DNA of 64,000 nucleotides from Athripsodes cinereus. Lineage: Eukaryota > Arthropoda > Insecta > Trichoptera > Leptoceridae. Each line of letters begins with the position of its first letter. Positions within the stretch are counted from its first letter, which is position 1. The notes beneath the pieces are model-generated. The model had not been told where the DNA came from. It ran no database searches and saw nothing but the letters and a program-made list of their open reading frames with translations. Location of the stretch: positions 38,949,542 to 39,013,541 of the forward strand of contig OX388305.1 of the NCBI GenBank assembly GCA_947579605.1, read 5' to 3'. Position numbers and translations under genes: made by a program. This document shows, piece after piece, positions 11,893-23,662 of the stretch.

Positions 11893-12890
11893 TCACAGAA
11901 TAATAAAATTGGCTTTCATTGATTTGAGAAGAGACAAATGGATTGATTCGGATGTCATACTCAGCAATGATTCAATATTCAAAGGAAATTGGCAATCGTT
12001 CTGAAGAGCATCAACGAAAATATCATACGCATCCCTGATAGGGCACCCCAGGAAAACATGGTCAAGCGTCTCCTCGTCCAGGCCGCACTCGCAGTATGGA
12101 CTTTCAACAAGTTGGATTTTAAAAAGATGAGCGTCCAGTCTACAGTGTCCAAATCGCATTCGACATATGGCAGTAATTTCAGATCTGTTGAATTTCGATT
12201 TGTGGAACCAAGGTTTTCTTGCGATTTGGACCTGGATCGACCTATATCTTTTTCCTTTTATGAGTGATACGTCCATCCACAATTCACTCCACTTTTTACG
12301 AGCATCAGCTTCTACGGTTCGCTTTATGTCATCGTCTGGAAGGATGAAATCTTCCATCGTTGTTCCGAGGGTGCAAGCAGTTTTAGCCAATTCATCGACA
12401 GATTCGTTGTGGCGGATACCACAATGTGCCGGAATCCATGCGATAATGGTATCTTGATTGGATAAGGATCGATAGTACATAAGGTTTCTAATGCGCATAA
12501 TATTCGGATTATCACTGAGAGTCGAAGAAGGGGACATAAGAGTTTGAACAAGAGACAGAGAGTCAGTAAAAATGACGCATTTCATGATATTATGCGTATT
12601 TGATAGACACAAGGCTTCAATTATTGCAGCGCATTCCGCCGTGAAAACTGATTTAGATGTCAATTTCAATTGAGAGGAAATATTTAGAGAAGGTATGAGG
12701 GCTGCAGCTCCAGTGCATTCACTTGCAGAAAGCTTTGAACCATCTGTAAATATCGTTACGTGATTGGGCCACTTGTCGGCCACTATGGAAAGAAAATTTC
12801 GATTCATGCATTCTTCAGATAATTTAGTATATTTGTTCAATCCTATGTTATCAATCACATTAGGCATAAATTGTAGAAGTTCAAATGCGG
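11893..12890 (-). pseudogene. I-type LINE ORF2, RNase H domain (frame 2)
   Basis: Continuation of ORF2 after a frameshift near 12880-12920. It contains an RNase HI fold: TIFTDGSKLSASECTGAA (first Asp), FTAECAAIIEAL (Glu), CVIFTDSLSLVQ (second Asp) and WIPAHCGIRHNESVDELAK (His and last Asp), so all four catalytic residues are visible. The tail has the zinc-binding CECGLDEETLDHVFLGC. Its first methionine at 12867 is internal to the original ORF2 and is not a separate gene start. Confidence 0.85.
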
Positions 12891-15566
12891 AATCGTAAAA
12901 AGGTGAAGGGTTATGTTGAATGAAACATTATATTTATTTATACTATTGCATAGGTGAGGAGTAGGCTTATTAGACCAGTATCTGTTTGTTTCGTAGAGAG
13001 TTTTCAGAATATGAAGGCTTTTCAGAAGAGGATGATTGGAGTATTTAAGTCTTTTTAGAATAAAAGTGTCTGATAAGTATTGTCTTCTGAGTGGAAGTGG
13101 CATATCCACGCACTCTACTTGAAGCGAGTTAATAGGAGTAGACTGCATGGCTCCGACTATTAGTCTGAGGGATTTGGATTGAATTCTCTCCAACTTAGTT
13201 TCCAAATATTTCGGAAGTGGGCAAAAGAGGAAGCTCGCGTAATCCAAGTGACAACGAACAAGTGCATTGTAAATATTCTTCATAGAGGTGGGATGACTAC
13301 CCCAAGATACACCGGTGATCGCCCTCAGTAAATTTATAGAATTCTCGCATTTTTCTGCAACATGGTTAATTTGGGATCTCCAACATAGTTTTCGTTCCAT
13401 ATGTAGACCTAAAAATTTGAGTTCATTCACTTGGGGGATTGGTGTTCCATCCACATCAAGGGAAACGGAAGGAATGTTGTGTTTTCTTGAAAATAGAATA
13501 GATTTGGATTTGGAAGCAGAAATACAGAAAGAATTTTTATTCATCCAATTGTTAATGTTCTCCAAAGCTGTTTGTATTAGAGCAACTGCACTATCGATAT
13601 TTTTGTTTGCTGCATAGAGAGCCAGATCGTCTGCGTATTGAATTATTTTAACGCCACTAGGAAGGACTTGATCCAAGTCAGAGCAATAAATATTAAAAAG
13701 CACTGGGCTTAAAACAGAACCTTGCGGGAGACCCTTCCATACTTTTCTACGAGTGCCCCCAAGACCGTCATCGATGACTATTTCTCTGTCAGAGAACATG
13801 TTGTATATTATATTGCAAAATGGGAGAGGAAGATTAATATTTATGAGTTTTTGGTAAAGTGTGGAAATACATACGTTGTCAAAAGCTGAATTTATGTCCA
13901 AGAAAACGGCTGCTACGTGTTCTTTATTAGTAAAGGCAATATTTATGTCTGTGATGAGTATACTAAGATTATCTGCACATGAAAGTGATCTTCTGAAACC
14001 AAATTGATTTACAGAGAGCAAGCAATTATGCTCTATATACCAGACCAACCTATTTTTAATCAGATGTTCAAAGAGTTTTAGTGCACAGGAGGACATAGCT
14101 ATTGGTCGGTAAGAAGAGCCCGAATTGGGACCTTGTTTTAATATTGGTAATATCAAATGCTGCTTCCACGGTGTTGGAATTGTTCCTAAACAAAATATTT
14201 CGTTTAGAAAGCCAAGAAAGATATCAAGAAAATGCTTTGGGAATTTTTGGAAATATGTGTAAGGTATTTTATCAGTACCAGGAGAACTATTAGGTTTTAA
14301 CAAGTGAAGGCAAGTTTGAAGCTCGTTGAGTGAGAATGGAGAAGTTAAATTATCGGTGTTATTATTTGGTATTGACACAATAGGTGGGTCTTTGACGGGG
14401 ACGTGAGAAGGGGCCAATTTATCAACAAAGTTTGGAAGCCATGCTGATCTAAATCCGCATACTTTAGGAGGAATTAGATATCCTTTGAATCTCCTGATCA
14501 TCTGCCATACGATTGTTGAAGGTGTATGGGGAGATAAATTGGAACAAAAGGTCTGCCATCCTTTGCGCTTCTTCTGTCTTAATACTTTTTTAACTTTGGC
14601 TTGTATGGCTTTAGCTTGGAGGAAGGTGTGCATGCTAAATTTTTTTCGTAATTGATGCATAGCTTGTCTTCTCTCGTTTATCAGATTAGAACATTCATCA
14701 TCCCACCAGGGAGCATTTTTTGCTCGCTTGTGGTGAGTTTTAAGAGGCATACTACTGTCTGCCGCTTTATATATTTCGTCTGTTATATATTTGTACTTAG
14801 TATCTATACAATTCGATTGAGATAAACGAGATTCAAGAGTTGATGAACATAAATCCAGCTTTTTCTGGTAAACATCCCAGTTAGCCTTACGGGTGTTATA
14901 AAGAATTCTTGTGATTGGGATGTTCCTTATTGGTTTTGTGAGTAGAGTCATAAATATTGGATAGTGATCGCTTGAACAAGCGTCTTCCGAAATACGCCAG
15001 TCGATAGAGGGGAATAAATCACTTGTGCATATACTCAAATCAATAGCACTGAGGTTTTGAGATGGAGAGGTTATTCTAGTAGGCGAACCATCGTTTATGA
15101 TGCACAAATTGTGTTTATCCAAAAAGGAGAGGACACGATTTCCAGATCTGTCTGTTATTGAGCATCCCCAAGATGAGGAGTGGGCATTGAGATCTCCTAG
15201 AATCAGGAAACTAGATGGGAGAAGAGGAATGATAGAATCGAAATAGGAGATGTCGAAGCCAGAATTTGGGGGAATATATACAGATACGAAGCCAATGTCG
15301 TTAATTTTGATTGCTACTATTTCCAGAAAAGGATTGAGAGGAAGTGATATAATAGAAAAGAGAATTGAGCTGTTGATAATCACAGCAGCACCGCCACCGC
15401 GACCTACAGAACGATCTGCCCTTATACAGCTATATCCTGGGACTTTAAAGGTATAATGTGGTTGTAACCAAGTCTCACTTATGGCAGCTAAGTCTATGGA
15501 ATTTTGGTTTAATAATGTGATTATTTCATTCAAATTAAGTTTTGAACTACTATAGATGACTCGCAC
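12855..15566 (-). pseudogene. I-type LINE ORF2, endonuclease and reverse transcriptase
   Basis: About 900 codons. Apurinic-type endonuclease: AAISETWLQPHYTF, LILGDLNAHSSSWG, DLSICTS, SSDHYPIF (catalytic Glu, Asp/Asn and the DH pair present). Reverse transcriptase at roughly residues 400-680: SPGTDKIPYTYF, PNSGSSYRPIAMSS, AVFLDINSAFDN, GLPQGSVLSPVLFNIY and the catalytic IIQYADDLALYA. The expected N-terminus upstream of the KLNLNEII segment is replaced by the palindrome at 15531-15882, and the C-terminal RNase H lies in another frame, so this copy should not make a full ORF2 protein. Confidence 0.9.
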
Positions 15567-15882
15567 ACATTGAATTGCTCAGAAAAATGGACATTAATAT
15601 TTTTGCCCAGACTGAGGATCGAACCCACGACCCCTCGCTTGCCAGGCGAGTGTGTTAACCACTAGTCCAACCTAATTAGGTTACATACTAGTTAGGTATT
15701 ATATATACCGTGTGTGTACACATAAACCTAATTAGGTTGGACTAGTGGTTAACACACTCGCCTGGCAAGCGAGGGGTTGTGGGTTCGATCCTCAGTCTGG
15801 GCAAAAATATTAATGTCCATTTTTCTGAGCAATTCAATGTGTGCGAGTCATCTATAGTAGTTCAAAACTTAATTTGATTGAC
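15531..15882. repeat. Palindromic insertion with two tRNA-like heads
   Basis: Two nearly identical arms in inverted orientation (about 15531-15686 and 15718-15882) around a ~30-bp AT-rich centre. Each arm contains a tRNA-like module with the A-box-like TGGACTAGTGG and B box GGTTCGATCCT, and between them a perfect anticodon-type hairpin (CTCGC-CTGGCAA-GCGAG, alanine-like GGC). The acceptor arm is absent, so these are SINE heads or tRNA pseudogenes rather than tRNAs. One difference is GTCGTGGG versus GTTGTGGG. The arms end in CAAATTAAG/CTTAATTTG at the junctions with LINE sequence. Confidence 0.75.
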
Positions 15883-16023
15883 ATCCACACTTCTGAGTAA
15901 GTGAAAAATCCAGTTTTCAACACAACAGACTGTGTTACATACAATAATGATTATTTCATGTTTATTAGAGACTGCGCTACGGGCATTCCATTGCAGAAGG
16001 TTAACTGGTGTCTGATTACTCAT
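15883..16023 (-). pseudogene. ORF2 start fragment of the I-type LINE
   Basis: ATG at 16023 overlaps the ORF1 stop region (ORF1 ends ..NNNGNE at 16016), a common arrangement for ORF2 reinitiation. The peptide begins MSNQTPVNLLQWNARS, which matches the usual start of a LINE endonuclease domain (LQWN-x-RS). After about 45 codons it runs into the palindromic insertion. The downstream ORF2 piece carries what looks like a second copy of the segment that should follow (NKHEII here, NLNEII there), so the junction may join two related LINEs. Confidence 0.65.
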
Positions 16024-17347
16024 TGCCGTTATTGTTTGAAATTAAATTTAATAAATTCGTTAAGGAAGGAAAAATTTCTGTATTCAGTGTATTCTCAGAG
16101 TTGGATATCAGCATTGTTAATATTTGGACGAGCAAATTTATAATAATATGGGGTTCAGTACTTGTTGGAGTATTTTTAGTAGAAGAAAGAGTAGGTGGGG
16201 TTGAAGATGAGATTGAAGATGAGCTTGCATTCAAAGCACAACCATTTTGGGGATTCGATGGTTGTCCGTTTGTATAAGATAGAAGGCCATCGATCATCTT
16301 TTTGTCTAAGTTTTGCTTAAACGCAGAAGGCCGAGGGGTAGTTGTAGTTTTAGTGTCAGCTGAAGCTACTTTTGTGGAATTTCTTGTCACATTGCTATAC
16401 AAGTTACTGCGTTTTGGGATTATTTTTGCTGCGTAAGAGAAGGAGACATTTTCATCAGCCATGGTCTTCTTTATTTCTTTTTGTCGGAGAAATTCTGGAC
16501 ACGAATTGCTGGTGGCTACATGAGAACCTTTGCAGTTAACGCAGTTTGGTGTAGATTCTTTTAAAGGACAATCTGTATCTAAATGAGTATTACCACACCT
16601 TGCACATCTGGCGGTCGATGTACATCTAGCCTTAGTATGTCCATACCTCAGGCAATTGTGTTACATGTAGCTTGGGTATATGTACTGTTCAACTCTCAAA
16701 GAATTGTAAAACAAAAAGACGCGCTCTGGCAAAGATTGACCCTCAAACGTTAATAAGATCGTTGTGGAAGGTTTCCATTCTGACGAGTCAGAGGTAGTGA
16801 CTTTTCGGTTGAGCCTACGCAGTTTGACAACTTTGCCAAAAGGAGAAGGTACAACGATGTTTTGCAAAATATCCTCATCTGTAAGTTCAAGACGGACACC
16901 GCGGACGATACCTAGTTTGTGTAGCTTATAGTTTGGAATAAATGCTTTTAAGTGATTTTCAGTGATGATCTTATTCGATAGAAAGTTATTTGCATTTTGT
17001 GGGGAGTTGAAGGTAATGACGATTTTCGTTCTACTATCTGAACGCACGCCTCCGGGAACAATGCCGGTTATATTTCCCTTCGCGCATATTTCCCCGATAA
17101 ACATGGGATGTATAGGTTTGCCGCCCATCTCATTCTCTACCACTACTAGGTATGGAGACTGAGACATAAGAGAATACATATTGGAAGAGTTTGAATTGGC
17201 TTTGTTGGTCGCAGAATGCAGGGAGATATCATCTAAAGATAATGGCTTATTTTTGGAATCTTCAGCGAGATTACAGGCATCGATCGATTCAAATCTTCCG
17301 CGTTTTCGGTTAACACCCCCGGTGTCCGGGGGCTCTGTTTCATTCAT
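16016..17347 (-). pseudogene. I-type LINE ORF1 (gag-like) with a nonsense codon
   Basis: Reads from ATG 17347. The first part (228 codons) contains the ORF1 core (YLVVVENEMGGKPIHPMFIG, KIVITFNSPQNANNF, KLGIVRGVRLELTDEDIL). A TAA at about 16659-16661 interrupts it, but the same frame continues through three CCHC-type zinc knuckles (NCLRYGHTKARC, CARCGNTHLDTDC, CVNCKGSHVATSNSC) and a low-complexity tail ending at 16016. By CX2CX4HX4C spacing the stop replaces the first Cys of knuckle one. ORF1 would act as RNA-binding coat of the element; this copy makes at best a form without knuckles. Confidence 0.85.
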
Positions 17348-17811
17348 TACTAATAGTTTATTTTAACTCAGTGTATAAAACGATAATATAATAAAAGAAA
17401 AAATCCAGAGAAAAATCAAACAGAATTTGCAATCAAAATGCAAAAATAACAAAAAATATAAAAATTATGTTTATCGTACAAATTTTATTTGATCTGTTTG
17501 ACCGCACCGCGGTTCAATGACCTCTAAATAGGCGAACGCAGGCGCTCGCCGCTCTCGGTTGGTAAACAAACAATTATATTTCACGATATAAATGAAAAAT
17601 TAAACAAAATAAATTTATTAATAATAATTAAGTACGGAACTCGTACTGTTAGTATGGTTAGTACTAAGAAGAAAAGAAAAGAAGAAAAAAATATGTTAAA
17701 CTTATGTTAGTTTCAAAGTAATTATGTTATAATAATAAATCAAAATTTTATCTGAATGTTGTATCGTCGACACGTCCGCCTTCCACAGTGCTCCGATGCG
17801 AAAAAAAAAAA
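17348..17811 (-). other. 5' untranslated region of the I-type LINE
   Basis: A 464-bp leader between the target duplication and ORF1. In element orientation it begins with a run of T followed by CGCATCGGAGCACTGTGG. Pol II promoters of such LINEs usually lie in this leader; none is identified by motif here. Confidence 0.5.
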
Positions 17812-17812
17812 G

Positions 17813-20800
17813 TTTCATATTTATTAAACTATTAAAAAATGTTAACCACTGCTTTAATATATTTGAAGGAGGTATGTCATCCCATTCTTGTTTTTCTTTC
17901 CACAAAGATTGAATTAATGCTTTTGCTTGAACAAATATAGGTCCCATCAGGCCTAATGGATCATAAAATTTACTAATAAAACTTAAAATTGTTCTTTTTG
18001 TCCAAACAAATCTCTCAGCCGAAGGTGATGAAAACCTAAAAACATCTGCATTAACATCGAATGCTAGACCCAAGGTTTTGACTACAAAGTCACCCTCCTG
18101 CCAGTTCCGCTCGTCAAAGCACTGTAAGCTCCGTGGAATATCTGCAAGTATCGCTGAATGATTAGACGACCACTTGTGCAGTGAAAATCCTCCTAATTTT
18201 AATAATTCAATTAATTGCAATTTCATATCAATGATTACATCTAAAGAATTATTACTTAACAGCACATCATCTACATATGTGCAATTCATTAATATATATG
18301 AAGCCAATGGATATTTTTCTTGATACCTTATAGCAAGTTCTTTTAAACATCTAGTAGCCAGAAATGAAGAGCTTTTTAATCCATACGTAACAGTATGTAG
18401 TTGAATACATTTAATAGACTCATCTGGAGTGTCCCTCCATAAAATATTTTGAAGAGATCTTTGCTCTTCTTCAATTAAAATGTTTCTATACATTTGTTTG
18501 ATATCACAAGTAAATACAAATTTATTTAATCTAAATAATAATATATCAAATAGTTCTCTCTGCACAACAGGTCCATTCAACATTAAATCATTCAGCGAGA
18601 CCTTGTTGGAAGTTTTCATGGAAGCGTCAAAAACTACTCTGAGCTTTGTTGATATTGCATTTTCTTTTATGATAGGATGATGTGGCAAAAAATATACAGC
18701 ATCTCTAGTAAGATCATAATTACTGATATCAAAATATTCAGCATGTTTTAAATTTACATACTCATCAATAAAATCTTTGTATGAGTCAAACAATTTTCTA
18801 TTAGATTTAAATCTTTTTTCTAAATTATTAAATCTTTTCAAAGCTAAGGAAAAGGATCCTCCAAGAAATTTATTTATTTCCTGATGAGGTACCTTGAAAG
18901 GTATAGCAACTTTAAATTTATTATCTTGTAAGGTTACACTACTTTTATATACCTCTTCAGCCCTTTCATTTTCCATGAACATCTCCGGAACAGATTCCTC
19001 CTGCCAAAACCTTGACATGTGTTTACTGATGTCAGTCTCACACTCCTGGCAGAAGAGGTTGACAGTTCCTTGACGAGCAGATCCTCGGATGCTTCCAGTG
19101 ACGACGTCTCCGAACTGCGTCGGGATGATTCTCATGGCACCCGCAGCAACATCTAGGCAGCTATTGAGGGACCCCAGCGACTGAAAGAAAATATTTGAAC
19201 TGAGCAACAGATCTATTTTTCCAGGTACATTAAATGTATCATCTGCCAACTTGATGGCTTTGGGCAATTCAAGATGATCTAATTCAACGAGGGTGCTTGG
19301 CAATTTATTGGCTATTATCTCATCAACGACCAAGCATTCTGTACTGACACGATAAGGATGTACTAAAGAAAACAAATTCAGATGCACAGAACCTTTTACT
19401 CTCGCTTGAGTGTTGGATATGCCATTCACACTCTTGTTGTTTTTTAAAACTTTCCTTTCTAGTGAATTAACTAAATCTTGAGAGATAAAAGTAGCTTCGC
19501 TCCCACTATCCAATATTGCCCTGGCAATAATTTCTTGATTATCTTTTCCAAGTATTTTTACCTTTATTGTTGGAAGAAAGATTTGATTATAGGAAACTTT
19601 GTTTCCAGAAATTAATGTAATAAACTCACCCTGTTCACCACTGTCTGTTGAACGAGGTACATGCAATAATACATTGTGCCTTTCATTGCAAGTTTGACAT
19701 GTAAGCTGTCGCTTACATTTTTTTCCCTGATGCCAGTTCAGACACATAATACATCTGCCTTGTTTTCCAATAAATTCCTTTCTTTCAACTGGTGTAGCCA
19801 GAATAAATAGTGGACATTCAACTAGTCTATGATTACCCTTTTGACAAAAATATAATTTTTTAATAACCCTTGCTGCAAAAGAAGCTTTATTCTTTGAGAA
19901 ATTATTTGTATGAAAGTTACTTTGTCCCTGGACATGTTCGTCAGAGTTCTCAAAGGCATTTAGTCTTGTTTCCATGATACAGTAAAATTCTTTGATGGTA
20001 GGCATTTGGCTAGAATCTCTTTCAAGATGAAAGGCCTTTACTGAATTTACATCAAGTTTATTTAAAATGTGAGACAGCAATAATGTGTCCCAATATTCTA
20101 CTGGCTGACCCAGATTTTTTAATGCTTCTAAATGTTGCTTAATTTGACTAAGCATTTTTCTAATATCACCAACATTTGTTCTTTTGATGACCGGTAGGTC
20201 AATAAGAGCTTTTACATGTTCATTAATTATTTTAAATTTATTATTATACCTATCATCTAACAACTGCAAGGCCCCCCTATAGCTGCCCGCTACTATTGGT
20301 AAGTGCTTTATCAAATCAAAGGCCTCACCCTGTAAATGTGATCTAAGATACAAAAACTTTTGAATGTCTTCCAACCTACTATCTTTATCTATGACAGAAA
20401 AGAAAAATTCTTGAAAAGTATTGAAGTCACTGTACTTCCCTGTAAAGACCGGTATGTTGACTTGAGGCAGCTTCAGGCGACTGCTGGGCCCTGCCTCCGT
20501 AGACTGCGATGTATCATGGACGGCGGACTCAGACACCCTGGACTCGTTGGCTTGTCGATCAATCGCCTGGAGCTGCGCCATCCTGGTCCTCAGAACCCTC
20601 ATGATTTCAAAGTAGGTGTCTAATACGTTGGATTCATCCTCTTCATCCATAAGCTCCATGTTTAAGACCTCATATTTTTCATGTAGATGTTGCGCTCTTT
20701 CAATTCTCAGAGCCAAATCCTGTTCACTGGCTCCTTGCAAGAATTCAGCGTGAATAGAATTCTTCAATTTAGTAAGGCTAGATTTAATAAATCCCCTTTG

Positions 20801-20836
20801 GGCAATCAGCCCTTTTTCCTTCTCTTCTGTCGGCAT
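17813..20836 (-). pseudogene. BEL/Pao gag-protease-reverse transcriptase part
   Basis: About 1008 codons from ATG 20836. Residues ~125-290 form the BEL gag-like region (FTGKYSDFNTFQEFFFSVID, FLYLRSHLQGEAFDLI). Zinc-binding cysteines follow at ~330-400 (CQKGNHRLVECPLF, CIMCLNWHQGKKC, CQTCNERHN). The aspartic protease active site is ILDSGSEATFIS at ~440. Reverse transcriptase includes RVVFDASMKTSNKVSLND, TCDIKQMYRNIL and the catalytic YVDDVLLS. The frame runs into LINE sequence after the target site at 17812-17822; the last ~35 codons before the stop at 17702 are LINE-derived. No other inactivating change was seen. Confidence 0.9.
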
Positions 20837-21422
20837 ATTTTCGCCTTTTTATATTTATATTTATTTTTAATTATATTTATTTTTAATATTTAATTACTTT
20901 AATTGTTATATTTAATTGTTTATTATATTTATTTATTATTGTTTATTGTTACATAGTCCTCTTTTTTTTAGAACACTTTTAGTAGGTAATATTAACCTAG
21001 TTTTTTAATATTTTTTATGGGTAAAACCCTTATTTATTTTCAAATGTAGACATCACCACATTTAATATTTATTTTAATTTTTATTTTCTAATGTAGACAT
21101 CACTACATGAGTTCTTGTTAAGAACACTTTATTAAGTAGGTTATGTTAACCTAATTATTTTTATGGGTGAAACCCTTTATTATTTAAAAATAATAATGTA
21201 GACGTTACTACATATTAGTTTTGTTATTATTAGAAACACTTACTCGTTCATCCATATTCGGATGCACTTTATTTAAGTGGATTCACTGTGTATTGTCCAT
21301 CTTGTTCGAACACGCCATTGTAGGTTGACATCAATTTCGAACACTTAATTTTGCTCCATTTCTAGCGAGACCAATCCCATCCTCACACTGGTTCATTTAA
21401 AAAATCCGGTTCGAAGGACCAA
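20837..21422 (-). other. BEL/Pao leader with primer-binding site
   Basis: Sequence between the 5' LTR and the gag ATG. Directly after the LTR, on the minus strand, TGGTCCTTCGAACCGG (21406-21421) is the presumed tRNA primer-binding site. The leader has several near-repeats with TGTAGA(C/T)(A/G)T(C/T)ACTACA (21042-21060, 21090-21110, 21195-21215), so it is internally repetitive. Confidence 0.65.
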
Positions 21423-21608
21423 TGTTTGTTCCAAGCGTGGGGATGGGAGAAAGTCGGGCTAGTTTAAATTAAAAAACGGGAGCGTTTTCAACACACAGCC
21501 AACTTTATTGAAGTTTTAACAGGAAGAGGAAATCACATAATTTTGACAATAGACATCACAGATAAAGATGTGGCAGTGTTGCCATGATAAATATTTGTTG
21601 CTTAAACA
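21423..21608 (-). repeat. 5' LTR of the BEL/Pao element
   Basis: 186 bp, same length and nearly the same sequence as 8494-8679, in direct orientation. It borders the primer-binding site on its inner side, which identifies it as the 5' LTR of a minus-strand element. Confidence 0.9.
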
Positions 21609-21980
21609 TCAGGAGTGGATGTCCACTAAACATAAAATGGAATAGATTTTTTGTAATAACGGGTATAAGAAAACGAATATTTTTAATATAGGTATTTATA
21701 TTTATTAATGTGTAAAATAATGTTTCCAAATGCCAAAAGTAAAGCCACAAATTATAAGAAAAAATACTAAACAAAATACGAAATAACACAAAGTGTAGTG
21801 AAGTATGGTAGTTGCTATTCAATGCCGTACCATTTTTTGATACAAAAGTGAAAAATTCAGTATTGATTTCACAGAGATGCTGAAAAAATGTATGGTAAGT
21901 TTTCGAAATCCCAAAACTATGAAATTAATAAGATAAGTTTTTTTTTGACAAAATCGTTCAATGAAGCAACGTTTTTTTGT

Positions 21981-23662
21981 TTATTTGTTCTTTTTTGCCA
22001 TAGGAGGCATTCCACTTGCAGCGGGATGGCCTCTTGGAGGGGGATTGTAGCTATTTGGATTGGCACGACCTCTTGAATTCCCAGGCCAGCAATCAGTTGG
22101 AGGATCTGTGGGGCATTCACAAGGAGGATCGGTAGGAGGATCTGTGGGGCATTCACAAGGAGGATCGGTAGGAGGATCTGTGGGGCAATCAGTAGGAGGA
22201 TCGGTAGGAGGATCTGTGGGGCAATCAGTAGGAGGATCGGTAGGAGGATCGGTAGGAGGATCGGTAGGAGGATCTGTGGGGCAATCAGTAGGAGGATCGG
22301 TAGGAGGATCGGTAGGAGGATCGGTAGGAGGATCGGTAGGAGGATCGGTAGGAGGATCGGTAGGGCCGCAAGCTTTTGTGTTTATTCCCTGCAAAAAATA
22401 AAACAATTTTTTTTTATCATATTGAGAATACAGGAACACAACTTATTTAATGACAGTTTTTTTCCCATTACACATATTCTAACATAACACAATTAAATAC
22501 TTCTATATAAAATTCCTCATCACAATTTCGAGTAATTTTTTCTTATCTCAAAATCTTAAAAAACCTGCGAAACCATTACGCGAATAATATTCTTAGCCGG
22601 CTTTTTTATCGGTAACAAACCACATGCAATGGCCTTGAGATGAAGTTTTGATACTTTTCAAAATATATAATGGAAAATCAAAAAACATTTAAATTTACAT
22701 TTCTTTACAACTTGTTTTAATTATTTCGATGCTTTTACAAATTTTTCGAAAGATCTTTTTTCTTATTTTTATTTATTTATTCTTTTAGCACATCATCATA
22801 TAACAGGGTTAACAAAACAATATAAAATTTAATAAAAACTAGGACGACATGCAGTGGCGAGATTATCACTATAAAGTGATTTCTTCCATCTTTCAAAACT
22901 TCCCACGACACGATAGAAAAATGACCGCCCGAAAAAAAATAGAGAGTAAAAAGTAATAATACTTGTTTGAATGTCTCAACATATCAGGCAAAATATAAAA
23001 AAAATCAAAAACATCGTGCAACGATTTTTTCCATTTTCTGGCTGCTTACAAATGGATTCATACTGGAGCAACTGGCTGTCCTGAAATGGATAACTTCACA
23101 TGAACGCCATATTGCTTTATCCTTTCATACTTCTTATACATTCGTGCAATTTTTCATACACGCACGTCGATTTTTCTTAATCAACACACACCTGTCATTG
23201 AAAATTTATCCACGTGATCAAGCCACGTAGTTCCTGGACGCCCGTGCTTTCTCTCACCCCCTACTTTTATAATAAAATAATTACATAACAAATACATTAT
23301 TAGGAATACTTTAATTATGTTCGATTTTAAAAAGGAAATATTTTTTGGTATATTTTGTGAGATTTCAGAGATAATAATTGGGTCATATCAAAAGGTTTTT
23401 CAACGTCATCCATGATGTCATAAAGACCATGGTCCTAGCGGATTGGACATTTAAATAAAACGTGATCTGGAATCTCTGCATTTAATATTGGATATACCAA
23501 ACCTGTTAAGGTAAGAAGTCACAATACAGAGACCTAAACCCATTCTAGAAATTGGTAAAATACCAGTAAATAATGAAATGAGGACATTTTGATAAAAATA
23601 AATAAAAATATTCTTACCTGTAACAGGAATAAAACCAAAAACACCCCAACGAACTTCTTCAT
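21981..23662 (-). CDS. Gene A: secreted Pro/Thr/Asp repeat protein, two exons
   Basis: Exon 1 is 23618-23662 (45 nt, MKKFVGVFLVLFLLQ, a signal peptide), ending CAG before donor GTAAGA. Exon 2 is 21981-22388, preceded by a T-rich tract and TTTTTTGCAG. Both junctions are phase 0. The mature protein (about 135 aa) starts GINTKACG, then consists of PTDP units (12 bp each) with Cys placed periodically (PTDC, PTDPPCEC), and ends DCWPGNSRGRANPNS...GMPPMAKKNK. Stop TAA is at 21981, overlapping an AATAAA signal. No known domain is recognised. The composition suggests an extracellular structural or glue protein; function is inferred from similarity of plan to gene B and of motif to gene C. The exon model is strong; expression is unproven. 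Confidence 0.75.
22785..22905 (-). repeat. LINE 3' fragment (pair of 51.1 kb)
   Basis: Within the gene A intron. The minus strand matches 51090-51205 (GATCACTTTATAGTGATAATC, CTCGCCACTGCAT, CGTCCTAGTTTTT, ATATTGTTTTGTT), continuing into GATGATGTGCTAAAAGAATAAA. Probably the 3' end of a non-LTR element. Confidence 0.6.
23098..23265 (-). pseudogene. RTE-type LINE C-terminal fragment (copy 2)
   Basis: Within the gene A intron. The minus strand matches the end of the RTE family (GRPGTTWLDHV, then the MRHCMT-like segment in decayed form). Frameshifts are present. Confidence 0.6.

Larger units (their letters stand above)
11791..17811 (-). mobile_element. I-type LINE inserted in the BEL/Pao pol gene
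   Basis: A non-LTR element with its own 5' region, ORF1, ORF2 and a 3' poly(A) (T run 11791-11806 on the plus strand). It is flanked by an 11-bp direct repeat, GTTTCATATTT, at 11780-11790 and 17812-17822, typical of target-primed insertion. ORF1 has CCHC knuckles and ORF2 has apurinic endonuclease, reverse transcriptase and RNase H domains. This set fits the I superfamily. With the 5' end present the copy looks near full length, but it carries a nonsense codon in ORF1, a frameshift in ORF2 and a palindromic insertion between them. Confidence 0.85.
8494..21608 (-). mobile_element. BEL/Pao LTR retrotransposon, interrupted by a LINE
   Basis: Two direct 186-bp LTRs (8494-8679 and 21423-21608) bound a coding interior read on the minus strand in BEL/Pao order: gag-like region, zinc knuckles, aspartic protease, reverse transcriptase, RNase H, integrase. 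The coding frame is continuous except for a 6.0-kb LINE insertion (11791-17811) between reverse transcriptase and RNase H. I found no convincing 4-5 bp target duplication: flanks are ATAGG on the left and TCAGG on the right. The LTRs differ at only a few positions, so the element is fairly young and the LINE inside it is younger. Confidence 0.9.

Noticed and set aside
22060..22401. Plus-strand GGSVGG repeat frame opposite gene A exon 2
   Set aside because: Antisense of the 12-bp PTDP repeat. The minus frame has a signal exon, splice sites, TATA box and non-repetitive tail.
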